Positions 8,216 through 17,057 of a DNA stretch of 64,000 bases are shown piece by piece. The notes beneath the pieces were generated by a model that saw only the letters and a program-made list of their open reading frames with translations, did no database searches and was not told the origin of the DNA. A program made the position numbers and the translations under genes. This DNA is from Mycolicibacterium agri (GTDB lineage: Bacteria > Actinomycetota > Actinomycetes > Mycobacteriales > Mycobacteriaceae), in NCBI RefSeq assembly GCF_002553505.1, contig NZ_PDCP01000008.1:61536-125535 (forward strand), in the 5' to 3' direction. How positions within the stretch are numbered: the first letter of the stretch is position 1; each line of letters starts with the position of its first letter.

Positions 8216-9370
8216 TTGGCAATTGCCGACATCGCAGCCTACGCGCATCTCAGCAAGGCTGACATCGACGCCCTGGGCGACGAGCTAGACGCCATCCGGC
8301 GAGACATTGAGGAGTCGCTCGGCGAGAAGGACGCTGCCTATATCCGACGCACGATCACGTTCCAACGGACGGTTGACGCGGCGGCACGCCTGGTCATCGG
8401 CTGCAGTCGATCACGGGCCGGTTGGTTGGTCGGGACGGCCGCGCTCGCCTTCGCCAAGAGCGTTGAAAACATGGAGCTCGGCCACAACATCTCCCATGGG
8501 CAATGGGACTGGATGAACGACCCGGAGATTCACTCGAGCACGTGGGAATGGGACATGGTCGCCGTCTCGTCGCAGTGGAGGTACTCGCACAACTACCGCC
8601 ACCACGTCTTCAGCAATGTGGTCGGCATGGATGATGACCTCGGTTTCGGCGTGATGCGGGTGACCCGCGACGAGAAGTGGCGGTTGGTGCACCTTCTCCA
8701 GCCACTGCGAAACATCCTGCTGGCCGTTGTTTTCGAGTGGGGCATCGCGCTTCATGGGATCCATGCCGAGCGTGACCGGACGGCCGATCTTGGGAAGCTC
8801 GCTCAGGTGCGCAGGGCCTTGGTCGGGAAGATCGGCCGCCAAGCACTCAAAGACTACGTGCTCTTTCCCGCACTCAATCGCTCCCGCTGGCGCAGAACAC
8901 TGGCCGCGAACATGGCCGCCAACCTGATTCGCAACATTTGGGCATACGTGGTGATTTTCTGCGGGCATTTCCCCGATGGTGCCGAGAAGTTCACCGCCGA
9001 CGTTGTGAACAACGAAACTAGGGCGGACTGGTATCTGCGGCAAATGCTTGGTGCGGCGAACTTCAAAGCGGGTCCGCTGCTTAGATTCTCGAGCGGCAAT
9101 CTCTGCTATCAGATCGAGCACCACCTGTTTCCCGACCTGCCAAGTAACCGATATGCGGAGATCGCGGTGCGGGTCCGGGCTCAATGTGACAAGTATGGCC
9201 TGCCCTATACCACCGGTTCGCTTGTGCGCCAATACCTCTTGACGCTGCGGACGATTCACAAGCTGGCACTGCCCGACCGGCTCCTCACCGCCACCTGTGA
9301 CGATGCCCCGGAAACTGCCTCGGAACGCAAAGTTCGACGGGACCTGAAGGCGCCGACCGGCCGGGCGTAA
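8216..9370 (+). CDS. membrane fatty acid desaturase (DesA3-like)
   Basis: This 384-residue acyl-CoA/acyl-lipid desaturase has the three histidine boxes of the integral membrane family: HNISHG near residue 90, HNYRHH near 124 and QIEHHLFP near 302. These ligate the di-iron centre that inserts cis double bonds into acyl chains. It resembles mycobacterial DesA3, the stearoyl-CoA delta-9 desaturase. DesA3 needs an electron-transfer partner (Rv3230c in M. tuberculosis), and no such reductase is adjacent here. The TTG start at 8216 has a CAGGAAACAGGAAC ribosome binding region 5-10 bp upstream. It is probably co-transcribed with the transglutaminase-like gene. Confidence 0.85.
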   Translation: MAIADIAAYAHLSKADIDALGDELDAIRRDIEESLGEKDAAYIRRTITFQRTVDAAARLVIGCSRSRAGWLVGTAALAFAKSVENMELGHNISHGQWDWMNDPEIHSSTWEWDMVAVSSQWRYSHNYRHHVFSNVVGMDDDLGFGVMRVTRDEKWRLVHLLQPLRNILLAVVFEWGIALHGIHAERDRTADLGKLAQVRRALVGKIGRQALKDYVLFPALNRSRWRRTLAANMAANLIRNIWAYVVIFCGHFPDGAEKFTADVVNNETRADWYLRQMLGAANFKAGPLLRFSSGNLCYQIEHHLFPDLPSNRYAEIAVRVRAQCDKYGLPYTTGSLVRQYLLTLRTIHKLALPDRLLTATCDDAPETASERKVRRDLKAPTGRA

Positions 9371-9393
9371 GGTGGAGGCGCGTAATGGGTGTC

Positions 9394-12375
9394 TCACCGG
9401 CGGCTTACATGACCGTCACCGTGATCCCGATAGGTCGCCTCGTCAAACCCGTGACTTTCCGGCTGGCTGGGAATCGGTTCCTCGGCATGCGAGCGCACCG
9501 CCCGCGCCGCCACCGCGATGCGCCTGCCCACTTCCGTGTAGGCCGCGAACTGGGCCTCGTTGAACCACTGATCCGACGTCTTGTCGTTCGGGAAGCTGGC
9601 GCCGCTCTTGCCTGCGCCGTAGGTGAGCACCCAGTCGGGCAGCTCCCGCCACAACACCGCCTTGGCGACGATCAACAGCCCGGTGTTGTTGGCGCCGAGA
9701 CCCGCGGCGGCCGGGTATGTGATCGTGCCGCGGACCACCGCACCAGCCGTCAGCCGCTCGTTGAGCGAGCGGAAGGCGTGCCCGTCGGGGAACTGCGGGG
9801 CCGAGCCCGGCGCCAGGTTGGGAACGCCGTAGGGTCCGCGCTCGTCGAGTTCGATCTGAACGCCGAGCTCGAAGCGCGCCAGCCGGATGGCATCCGACAG
9901 CCCGGACAGCAGCGGGGGAGTGTCGCCGCCGCCGTCGATGACATAGATCAGGCGACAGCGACGCCGCAACGCCTCGACCAGCCCGAGATTCTCGTAGTGC
10001 CCGCCGTCGGTGACCTGGACGAGCCGGGCGTGAAGTTTGTTGATACCGAACAGTTCCCGATAGAAGTAGCCGGCCCCGCGCATCGACGGCAACGCCTTCG
10101 GGTACAGCGGCTCTGCCGCATGAGCCTTCGCGTACCGGACGAACTTCGGGTTCGGCAGCCAGGTGCCCAGGCGTGCGCCCGACACCGCCAACAGTGTTTG
10201 AAATCCCTTGTTCATCCGTCCCATTGCCGACGCGAACGCCGCACCGCTGATCGCCATCGCGGCCTGCACGGTCAGATCGCGTTTCAGGCGCGGTGGCGCA
10301 ACGGCGATGATCTCCTTGGTGTCGAGCCAGCCCAGCGCGGGCCCGCCGATGTGGTCAGCGCTCAACACGTACGACACCGCATTGAGCCCTGGCGCGGGTT
10401 TGGCTTCGCCCGACAGCGCGGCGGCCGCTGCGAACACGAAGCGGGGGCCGCCGTCCGTGCGGCCGTAGCGGTCCAGCCAGGTGCCTTCCTCGGGCGGATA
10501 ACCCTTGGCTTCACCGTCGATCCGCCGCACCGCCATCGCCCGCGCGAGACGCCCGCGGTAGAACGGGTGCAGGCTCAGCGAGGTGACATCGATGGTGCTG
10601 AGCATCACGACGAGCAGCACGATCGCGACGAGAATGAGGCTCGGATGCGGGATCGGAGCCGACGCCTGGCTGACCCACTCGAACACCTGCGCCGCCGCGA
10701 TCCCCAGGATCAGCAGCCAGCCTGCGGCCAGCACCACCAACGTCGCCAGCACGATGATGAGTTGAACGACTCCCGGCGGCAGCCTCTTTCGCGCGCGAGA
10801 GACCTGCCCTGGTCCGTCCTTCTTCGAGGTGACCATCGAGATCAGGGTCGCGCCGTACTGCAGCGCCGCGGCGGCGGCCAGACCACCTAGCGCTGCAAGC
10901 GAGGGCCATTTGGTGGTCTGCGTCGGCGACATGGGCGCGCACAGCCACATCAGGCCCGGCAGCGCGACCGTCACCACGAACACCAGCACCGCAAGCAGCG
11001 CCGTGGCCGTCGCGGCTTGGTTCAGTACCGCCTTGGCCTGGGTGAACCCGCGTGACACCGAGACGTATTCGCATGCCAGGCCTGCCGCACCGAAGAGGAT
11101 CGCGAAGAGGATCGGAATCGCGATCGCCAGCGTCGATGCCATCGGGTGCTGATCGAGCGCCTGGAAGTGATCGGAGGACCACGCTGTCCGCGACGGCACG
11201 AAGGCGGCGACCGGCACCCGCGCCGTGAACCAGCCGAACGCCCAGCCGGCGATCACCGCCACGAGCAACACCATGGCCGCCGACGCCAGCAGGTTCTTCA
11301 ACACCTCGCCGAGCGCGCGCACCAGACCCATTGGCGTGTCGGCGATGTAGCTGGCGCGGCTGCGCAGGAACGCGAATTCGGGTGAGCCGGGGTTGAACCG
11401 GTCGGCCAACGCGGCGACGGGTCCGCCGACCGTGTCCCGTTGGATCGACAGGAGGCGCGCGCCGGCGGTGTAGCCGCCGCCGGACACCGAGATGATGTAG
11501 TCGAACTCGTCGAGCAGCGGTGCACTGTCCCAGCGCGGTGGCTCGTCGCCGTCGGGCTCACGCGACAGAGTCTGCATCGCGCCCATGGCCACGCAGCCCG
11601 ACCGGATTCCGCCTCCGGACAGGCACAGCGCGCTGGCAATTCTCGGCGAGCCATCCTCCGCCGTCAGCAGTTGGTCCGCGTCCGGTACGAAATAGGATTT
11701 ACGCCAAGAGCTTTCGCCATCCTCCTGCGACTCGGCCGGATCCCGTCGCGGTTCGGTGACCAGAACACGGTCCCACCAGTTCGGCGCATTTCTGCGGATC
11801 CAGCGCGCGATGTAGGAGACCACCACCCGCGACGACGCGAAGACCGCTGCCGGCACCGCGAAAATCGCCACAAGAAGCGCACACCATTTGACCGTCGCCG
11901 CCGCGGCAGGTAACACGATCCATAACCGTCCGGCCGCGTCTAACGACCACAGCACCAGGAGGTTCTCGACGACGTCCATGCCTGCCGCAACACCGAGCGC
12001 ACCCAGGAGCACGTAGCCCAGCGTCGTCCCCGTATTCGAGAACGCCGACATGATGACGAAGAAGAGCAGCGCGCACGTCAACAGAATCAGGACATAGCCC
12101 GCGATCACGGCCCAGTCGTGAGCGATGGCGGAGCGGATAGCGGCGTACAGATCCGGATCGCGCTCGCCGAACACGTAGCGCATCAGGAAGTCCGGGCCGG
12201 CCGCCGCGAAATTCCGCGCGAGCAACCAGGTGCCGACACCGATTGCGACAAGGGGGATGCCCGCGCCGAGAAGCCAGGCGGTGGCGACGGCGCCCGCGGG
12301 ACGGCGCGCGGTGACACCGGAATCGGCAGATACGGCAGGCTCGGCAGATGAGGCAGATGAGGACGTCTCGGACAT
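9394..12375 (-). CDS. large membrane-anchored patatin-like phospholipase
   Basis: At 993 residues this is much longer than simple patatins. Two or more hydrophobic segments near the N-terminus (starting AVATAWLLGAGIPLVAIGVG) precede the first patatin block: LCLSGGGIRSG (oxyanion loop, about residue 250) and IISVSGGGYTAG (nucleophile Ser). A central block of several membrane spans (about residues 365-600) interrupts the domain. The catalytic Asp block VTDGGHYENLGLVEALRRRC follows near residue 790. The likely activity is membrane phospholipid or lipid acyl hydrolysis; the role is unknown. ATG 12375 begins MSETSSS, and in-frame sequence upstream overlaps the DUF3060-like gene. The two genes run in the same direction 37 bp apart. 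Confidence 0.8.
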   Translation of the reverse strand: MSETSSSASSAEPAVSADSGVTARRPAGAVATAWLLGAGIPLVAIGVGTWLLARNFAAAGPDFLMRYVFGERDPDLYAAIRSAIAHDWAVIAGYVLILLTCALLFFVIMSAFSNTGTTLGYVLLGALGVAAGMDVVENLLVLWSLDAAGRLWIVLPAAAATVKWCALLVAIFAVPAAVFASSRVVVSYIARWIRRNAPNWWDRVLVTEPRRDPAESQEDGESSWRKSYFVPDADQLLTAEDGSPRIASALCLSGGGIRSGCVAMGAMQTLSREPDGDEPPRWDSAPLLDEFDYIISVSGGGYTAGARLLSIQRDTVGGPVAALADRFNPGSPEFAFLRSRASYIADTPMGLVRALGEVLKNLLASAAMVLLVAVIAGWAFGWFTARVPVAAFVPSRTAWSSDHFQALDQHPMASTLAIAIPILFAILFGAAGLACEYVSVSRGFTQAKAVLNQAATATALLAVLVFVVTVALPGLMWLCAPMSPTQTTKWPSLAALGGLAAAAALQYGATLISMVTSKKDGPGQVSRARKRLPPGVVQLIIVLATLVVLAAGWLLILGIAAAQVFEWVSQASAPIPHPSLILVAIVLLVVMLSTIDVTSLSLHPFYRGRLARAMAVRRIDGEAKGYPPEEGTWLDRYGRTDGGPRFVFAAAAALSGEAKPAPGLNAVSYVLSADHIGGPALGWLDTKEIIAVAPPRLKRDLTVQAAMAISGAAFASAMGRMNKGFQTLLAVSGARLGTWLPNPKFVRYAKAHAAEPLYPKALPSMRGAGYFYRELFGINKLHARLVQVTDGGHYENLGLVEALRRRCRLIYVIDGGGDTPPLLSGLSDAIRLARFELGVQIELDERGPYGVPNLAPGSAPQFPDGHAFRSLNERLTAGAVVRGTITYPAAAGLGANNTGLLIVAKAVLWRELPDWVLTYGAGKSGASFPNDKTSDQWFNEAQFAAYTEVGRRIAVAARAVRSHAEEPIPSQPESHGFDEATYRDHGDGHVSRR

Positions 12376-12412
12376 GTGGCCCCCAACCACGCTTGAGAGG
12401 ACCGACTTGCGG

Positions 12413-13141
12413 TCAGCCCTGCACGACGATGTTCGACTCGGTGGCGTTGATCTGCGGCGCCCCCGAGTGGTAGGTGATGCGGTTGTCGAACCCCGAGGCG
12501 CCGATCGTGTCGCTGGCATCGACGGTGACGACGTTGTCCATCCCGGACACCGTCACGCTCACGCAATGCCCGGTGATCGTGACAGTGTTGCTGACGCCGC
12601 TGACTGACACCGACGAGTCGTTGCAGACGACGGTTCTGGTGTTCTCGACGCCCGCGACGGAGACGGTCTCACCGGGTGCTGCGGTGATCGTCTGGGGAGC
12701 CGAGCCGGGAAGCCCGGGTGGTACGGGGATGTTCGGAATCTCGATAGACGGCACCGACGGCATCGGCGGAATCGACGGTATCGACGGCAGGTCGATGGAG
12801 CCGCCGCCGCCCGAGATGCCCGACGTCGCCGACATTTTCGAGACGAAGGCGATGACGCCTGCCGCCATCGCCACAAGCACGACCGCGATCAGGCCGAACA
12901 CGATCCACGGGATTCCGCCGGAAACTTTGCGCGGCTGGGTCGAATACGGCGGGGCGCCGTACGGCGGCGGGCCGGCGTAGGTGGGTGGGGTGTAGTCCTG
13001 CGGGCTGTAGCCCGGAACCGGTGGCGGGAGATAAGCCGTGCTGCTGGGCTGCTCACCGCCGAGCTCGCTCGTCTGGGCCAGTTCGGCCAGGGGGCGTTCG
13101 AGTTGCCTGATCCTCTCCTCGGGATCCTCCTCGCGCGTCAT
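12413..13141 (-). CDS. single-span membrane protein with DUF3060-like domain
   Basis: This 242-residue protein has a charged N-terminus (MTREEDPEERIRQLE, possibly a short coiled coil), a Pro/Tyr-rich region, one membrane span (about residues 95-117, WIVFGLIAVVLVAMAAGVIAF) and a Pro/Ser/Ile-rich stalk. The C-terminal domain of about 90 residues repeats valine/asparagine beta strands (VSVAGVENTRTVVC, VSVSGVSNTVTITG, VTVSGMDNVVTV). That repeat is characteristic of the actinobacterial DUF3060 family, whose function is unknown. ATG 13141 is chosen over an upstream in-frame ATG because the family-like acidic N-terminus begins there. It lies immediately upstream of the large patatin gene and may be transcribed with it. 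Confidence 0.7.
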   Translation of the reverse strand: MTREEDPEERIRQLERPLAELAQTSELGGEQPSSTAYLPPPVPGYSPQDYTPPTYAGPPPYGAPPYSTQPRKVSGGIPWIVFGLIAVVLVAMAAGVIAFVSKMSATSGISGGGGSIDLPSIPSIPPMPSVPSIEIPNIPVPPGLPGSAPQTITAAPGETVSVAGVENTRTVVCNDSSVSVSGVSNTVTITGHCVSVTVSGMDNVVTVDASDTIGASGFDNRITYHSGAPQINATESNIVVQG

Positions 13142-13244
13142 GCGCAGATGGTCCCACAGATTTGCTCGTTGAGCCGCCCAGTCTGCAGAAGCGCTGACAC
13201 CTCTTCCGGCGTTTGTGAAGTCGCAAAACGGCAACCCGAAGGTC

Positions 13245-13622
13245 ATGATCGGAAACATTCGCTCAGTGGTGGTGGACTGCCGGGACCCGCAGGCACTCGC
13301 AGACTTCTATCAGGGAGTCCTCGGCGGCACCGTGCACAAAGAAGACGACACGTGGTCGGTACTGACCGACCCGACAGGGCGACGGCTGGCCTTTCAGCTA
13401 GCCCCCGAACACGAGCCGCCGATATTTCCCGATCCCCGTGGCTCACAGCAATTCCACCTCGACATCCAAGTCGGCGACGACGACGTCGACGACGCTGAAC
13501 GGCGAGTGCTGGCATTGGGCGCGGCCCGCGTCACCGATGCCAGCGAAGACGGCACCTTCCGGGTCTTCCGCGACCCCGCGGGCCACACCTTCTGCCTGGT
13601 GTGGGGAATCACCAATTCGTAA
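13245..13622 (+). CDS. VOC-family (glyoxalase/bleomycin resistance-like) protein
   Basis: This 125-residue single-domain protein has the beta-alpha-beta-beta-beta repeat of the vicinal oxygen chelate fold. VVVDCRDPQALADFYQGVLGG opens the first module and QFHLDIQV opens the second, and it ends RDPAGHTFCLVWG. Possible metal ligands are His in QFHLD and the acidic end of the second module. Members include dioxygenases, glyoxalases and antibiotic-binding proteins; the substrate is unknown here. Start ATG 13245 (MIGNIRSVVV) matches the beginning of the fold. Confidence 0.8.
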   Translation: MIGNIRSVVVDCRDPQALADFYQGVLGGTVHKEDDTWSVLTDPTGRRLAFQLAPEHEPPIFPDPRGSQQFHLDIQVGDDDVDDAERRVLALGAARVTDASEDGTFRVFRDPAGHTFCLVWGITNS

Positions 13623-13643
13623 GGCGCAGCGAAGGAGTCAGCC

Positions 13644-13982
13644 ATGAAACACTTTCGGCGGTGGGGCGCTGTCTACGTACTTCTGCTGTTGTTCGTCGGG
13701 TCCTGGCTCGGCCAGTTCTTCGCGATGCTGGCCGAATTCCGCTCCGACCAACAGGCCCACGGTCAGCCGTTCATCTGGTCGGAGTACTGGAGCACCTTTC
13801 TTGGTGCGACTTTTGAGAACTGGCAAAGCGAGTGGCTGCAATTGGTGTTCCAGGCCATCCTTCTGCTCGGCGCCAAGCACTGGCTGTTCAAGGTGGACGC
13901 CGAAGACATGGAGCGCATCGAGGCCAAAATCGACTCCATCAAGGACCGGCTCGACATTCCGAGCTCGCCGGCACCGAACTAG
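13644..13982 (+). CDS. small membrane protein (DUF6766-like)
   Basis: The 112-residue protein starts MKHFRRWGAVYVLLLLFVGSW, giving an N-terminal membrane span. A second span lies around LQLVFQAILLLGAKHW, and it ends with a charged helical tail (DAEDMERIEAKIDSIKDRL). The layout and the opening MKHF wording recall the DUF6766 family of small bacterial membrane proteins, whose function is unknown. ATG 13644 has GAAGGAG 6 bp upstream. It follows the VOC gene by 21 bp, so the two are probably one transcript. Confidence 0.65.
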   Translation: MKHFRRWGAVYVLLLLFVGSWLGQFFAMLAEFRSDQQAHGQPFIWSEYWSTFLGATFENWQSEWLQLVFQAILLLGAKHWLFKVDAEDMERIEAKIDSIKDRLDIPSSPAPN

Positions 13983-13985
13983 CCG

Positions 13986-14975
13986 CTACAGCCAGTCGCG
14001 GCGCTTGAACACCCAGTACAGCAGCAGCACCAGGATGACGATGAGGGCCGTGCTGGTCACAAAGCCGCCGACAGTGTCGATGCCGGGGAAGTCCACGTTC
14101 TGCCCGTAGAACCCGGTGATCGCCGTGGGCACCGCGATGATCGCCGCCCAACCGGTGAGCTTCTTCACCACCGTGTTCAACCGCGCGTCCTGCAGCGAAA
14201 GGTTCGTCTCGAAGACTGTCGTGATCATGTCCCGTAAGGATTCGGTCCACTCCGAGACCCGCAGCACGTGGTCGTAGAGGTCGGCGTAGAGCGGATCGAG
14301 TTGCGGCGACGTCTTGGCGTCCAGCCTGCGGTGCTGAATCGTGTTAACCACTTCGCGCATCGGCAACACCACTCTGCGCAGCTCGACGAGGTTCTTGCGT
14401 AAGCGAAAGGTCTTGCGTTGCAGTCCTCCTCGCGGAGTACCGTTTTCGAACAGTTCGTCCTCGAGAGCCTCGGTCGCGTCGTCAAGCATCTGCACCGCGT
14501 CGAAGTGGCCGTCGACGACGACGTCGAGCAGGCCGTGCACCAACGCGCCCACCCCGTATTCCTGGCCGCCGAGTTCGTCGAAGCGGCGGGAGACGGTGTC
14601 GATGTCGTACCAGGGGGACAACCGGACCGTGACGAGGCCCTGCGGCAGTACAAAACCCGAGATGCGGTGGGACTCTATCGCCGACTGGGAGTCCTCGGCA
14701 GGCTCGCGGCACGACACCGCATAGACGGTGAAGAAGGTGTGGGACCTGTAGACCACGGCCTTGGTGCGTTCGGCCTCGGCGACGGCGTCCTCGACCGCCC
14801 AGTCATTGAGCCCGAGTTCGTCTGCCAGGGCGGACAACGTGTCGCTGTCGGGGTCGTAGATATCGCACCACACCAGCGTGTCGTCCTCGACGAGATAGTC
14901 CGATATCGAGGAGAAGACGAAGTCGTCCTGCGGCGCACCGCCTCGCCACACCCGACCCCGTACGTCGGCGCTCAT
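13986..14975 (-). CDS. corA: CorA-family divalent cation transporter
   Basis: This 329-residue protein has the CorA layout: a large cytoplasmic N-terminal domain rich in acidic residues, a long helix, then two C-terminal membrane spans (AAIIAVPTAITGFYGQ and ALIVILVLLLYWVF). The loop between the spans, normally Y-G-M-N, reads YGQN, so the signature methionine is replaced by glutamine. CorA channels carry magnesium and sometimes cobalt or nickel as homopentamers. The variant loop leaves the ion preference open, although the rest of the architecture is standard. It converges with the small membrane protein gene 4 bp away. Confidence 0.85.
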   Translation of the reverse strand: MSADVRGRVWRGGAPQDDFVFSSISDYLVEDDTLVWCDIYDPDSDTLSALADELGLNDWAVEDAVAEAERTKAVVYRSHTFFTVYAVSCREPAEDSQSAIESHRISGFVLPQGLVTVRLSPWYDIDTVSRRFDELGGQEYGVGALVHGLLDVVVDGHFDAVQMLDDATEALEDELFENGTPRGGLQRKTFRLRKNLVELRRVVLPMREVVNTIQHRRLDAKTSPQLDPLYADLYDHVLRVSEWTESLRDMITTVFETNLSLQDARLNTVVKKLTGWAAIIAVPTAITGFYGQNVDFPGIDTVGGFVTSTALIVILVLLLYWVFKRRDWL

Positions 14976-14994
14976 CTGACCATCATGTCAGCGC

Positions 14995-15375
14995 TTAACT
15001 CGCGATCAGCGCATCCGACAGAAGTACGCCGCGCGGGTCAGCGAGGGTGAGCACGCGCGATACCGCACGGCTCGGGATGAGTGTCCAGTTGACCTGAGCC
15101 GTTGCGCAACGATGTCCGATGGTCCGCAAGGTCGAAAAGGCGTCCACTGCAAAGAATTCGACGCCGGACAAGTCCAGGATCAGGTGGCGGCAGTTGGCGC
15201 CGTAGCGAAACACGTAGCGGGCCAGTCGTTCGCTGTTCGCGGCGTCGACTTCACCGCCGGCGCTGATGCGCACGACCGTGGCGCTCTGCCAAGCGGTTGA
15301 CATCCGCAACGGGTCGCCAGGGGTGGCGGTGGGCGGGCGTGAAGCTATCAGGGTTGTTGATGCAATAGGGGACAC
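14995..15375 (-). CDS. STAS-domain protein (anti-sigma factor antagonist-like)
   Basis: This 126-residue protein carries a STAS fold from about residue 30: VVRISAGGEVDAANSERLARYV followed by LILDLSGVEFFAVDAFSTL. In SpoIIAA/RsbV-type proteins a Ser or Thr in the loop after F-x-D is phosphorylated by an anti-sigma kinase. Here the loop reads VDAFSTL, so the serine two residues after AF is the only nearby candidate. No anti-sigma factor gene is adjacent. The start ATG 15375 is tentative. It runs in the same direction as corA, ending 19 bp upstream of it. Confidence 0.75.
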   Translation of the reverse strand: MSPIASTTLIASRPPTATPGDPLRMSTAWQSATVVRISAGGEVDAANSERLARYVFRYGANCRHLILDLSGVEFFAVDAFSTLRTIGHRCATAQVNWTLIPSRAVSRVLTLADPRGVLLSDALIAS

Positions 15376-15714
15376 GATGAATCGACTCCAAGCGTGAATC
15401 GTTAGAAAGAGAGCTGTTTTGTGGGAAGGCCCGCACGGGCGGGCTTGTGAGAGTCCTGCACGCCTACGACGTTTCCGGAGGCTGCAAACTCAACCTGGCT
15501 CAGCCTACAGCCAGTGCCCCCGATCCGAAGAATTCCGCTGGCGAGGGGCATACGGGTGCCCGAAGGCGCAGGTCGAACGATCAGCGAACCGCGCCGAGAC
15601 CACGGAAATTGACGAAAAATCGACGAAATTTCCGCAACTAGCGGAGTCTCGGCGACGTCTGCTGTGGCGGATGGGGTCCATGTGGCGAATGGGGTGTCTA
15701 ACCCGCGCCCGGCG
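15376..15714. other. intergenic region with a long imperfect hairpin
   Basis: No convincing gene was found here. The region is upstream of the STAS gene and downstream of tetR, which point the same way. Its clearest content is an imperfect stem-loop at 15592-15654, listed separately. Confidence 0.5.
15592..15654. repeat. imperfect inverted repeat / stem-loop
   Basis: Outer arms CGCCGAGAC (15592-15600) and GTCTCGGCG (15646-15654) are perfectly complementary. An inner pair GGAAATT (15604-15610) and AATTTCC (15627-15633) can stack within it around an A/T-rich centre. It lies between the ends of tetR and the STAS gene, where a terminator or regulatory RNA fold would be plausible. No T-run follows in either direction. 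Confidence 0.6.
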
Positions 15715-16320
15715 CTATCCGGCCGGCGGGGCCCAACCGAAGCCGTCGAGCACCGCCGTCACCCCCACCTTCCACCGCCGCTCGATCTCGGTCGGCGAGG
15801 TGCCCAGCCATCGACCGGCCTCCTGCACCGCCAAACCCTGTGCGAGCGCCAACAACACGTGTGCGATGTCGACGGCATTTCCGCCGAGCACGCCCTCGTC
15901 GATACAGCGCTGGATGCGGCCGACGAAGATGTCGCGCACGGCCGCGCCTGCCGCGAGATCCTCTGGGCCGGGCTCGAAGTCGGCGAACGGCCGCGTAAAC
16001 ATCACCTGGCCCAGCCTCGGATAGGCGCGGCAGAACAACCGGAACACCGGCACAAGTCGCTCGACATCGCCCAGCGCATCGTCGGTCTGCGGGATCTTGG
16101 CCAGTTCGGCGCCCAACATGCGGAACCCCTCGAAGAACATCGCCCGCACCAGACCGGCCTTGTCGGCGAACAGCTCATACACCGCGGGCACCGATGTGCC
16201 TGCTCGTTCGGCCACCCGCCGCGTGGTGAACCGGGCGAAGCCTTCCTCGCCGAGCGTCGCGATCGCCACCTCGAGCACCCGGTCCCGAAGCTCGGGCGTG
16301 CGTTGCTTCGCCCTCGGCAT
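15715..16320 (-). CDS. TetR-family transcriptional regulator
   Basis: The 201-residue protein has an N-terminal TetR helix-turn-helix (RDRVLEVAIATLGEEGF, then TTRRVAERAGTSVPAVYELFADK) at residues 10-60. A helical ligand-binding domain follows. It starts 9 bp after the stop of echA3 on the same strand, so the two are almost surely co-transcribed. The inverted repeat upstream of echA3 (17058-17091) is a reasonable operator for autoregulation. The ligand may be an acyl-CoA given the neighbour, but this is inference only. Confidence 0.85.
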   Translation of the reverse strand: MPRAKQRTPELRDRVLEVAIATLGEEGFARFTTRRVAERAGTSVPAVYELFADKAGLVRAMFFEGFRMLGAELAKIPQTDDALGDVERLVPVFRLFCRAYPRLGQVMFTRPFADFEPGPEDLAAGAAVRDIFVGRIQRCIDEGVLGGNAVDIAHVLLALAQGLAVQEAGRWLGTSPTEIERRWKVGVTAVLDGFGWAPPAG

Positions 16321-16329
16321 CGCACAGGC

Positions 16330-17031
16330 CTAGATTGCGGTGAATTCTGTTGGCAGACCTTCGATTCCGGCGCGGATCGCGGCCAGCGCGGAGTCGCGCG
16401 CCTTCAACTTGCTCGCCAGATGCGCGCCCGCATGCAGCGTCGAGGCCGCCTCCTTCGCGACGTCCTGTGTCCGCTGCAGCACCTGATCCTCGTCGACGAT
16501 TTCGTCGAGCCAGCCGCCCGCGATCGCCTCGTCACCGACGAACGTCGCAGCCATCGACACCGCGCGCTGAAAAGCCGGGGGCATCAACCGCATTCGCATG
16601 ATCTCGATCGCCGAGATCGGGATCGTCATACCGATCGCCACCTCGATGGCCTGGCACCGCGACTTCGGCGCACCGACGCGGTGGTCCCCGCTGAGCAGCA
16701 GGAAGGCTCCCATCGCGATCGCCGGGCCCGTCGCCGCCATCACCACCGGCTTGGGGAACGTCAGGCACCGCACCGACAACTCGAAACCGCCCGCCAGCAT
16801 GCCCAGCGCGGCCTCCGCATCGCCGGACTGAAACACCGACAGGTCGAACCCGCCGCTGAACACCCGCTGATTGCCGGCCAGCACGACGGCCTTGGCGTCG
16901 TCTTTCTCGGCCCGATCCAGCGCCTCGTTGATCGCCGTCTGCATGGCAGGGCTGAGCACGTTGACCTTGCCGTCGTCCATCGTGATCGTGGCGATGGAAT
17001 CAGCGAGCTCGTAGCGCACCGGGCTGGTCAT
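16330..17031 (-). CDS. echA3: enoyl-CoA hydratase/isomerase family protein (EchA3-like)
   Basis: This 233-residue crotonase-fold protein is the length of M. tuberculosis EchA3, and it sits in the same neighbourhood (upstream of the Rv0634c-like hydrolase and tRNA-Thr). Visible family segments are ITMDDGKVNVLS, the oxyanion-hole strands VFSGGFDLSVF and GPAIAMGAFLLLSGDHRVG. The usual catalytic Glu positions of true hydratases are not obvious (SRCQAIEVAIGM instead of an acidic loop), so activity is unproven. ATG 17031 has GGAGG 8 bp upstream and is preferred to TTG 17043. Confidence 0.8.
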   Translation of the reverse strand: MTSPVRYELADSIATITMDDGKVNVLSPAMQTAINEALDRAEKDDAKAVVLAGNQRVFSGGFDLSVFQSGDAEAALGMLAGGFELSVRCLTFPKPVVMAATGPAIAMGAFLLLSGDHRVGAPKSRCQAIEVAIGMTIPISAIEIMRMRLMPPAFQRAVSMAATFVGDEAIAGGWLDEIVDEDQVLQRTQDVAKEAASTLHAGAHLASKLKARDSALAAIRAGIEGLPTEFTAI

Positions 17032-17057
17032 CAAGGCCTCCAAGACGTGGGCATTTG

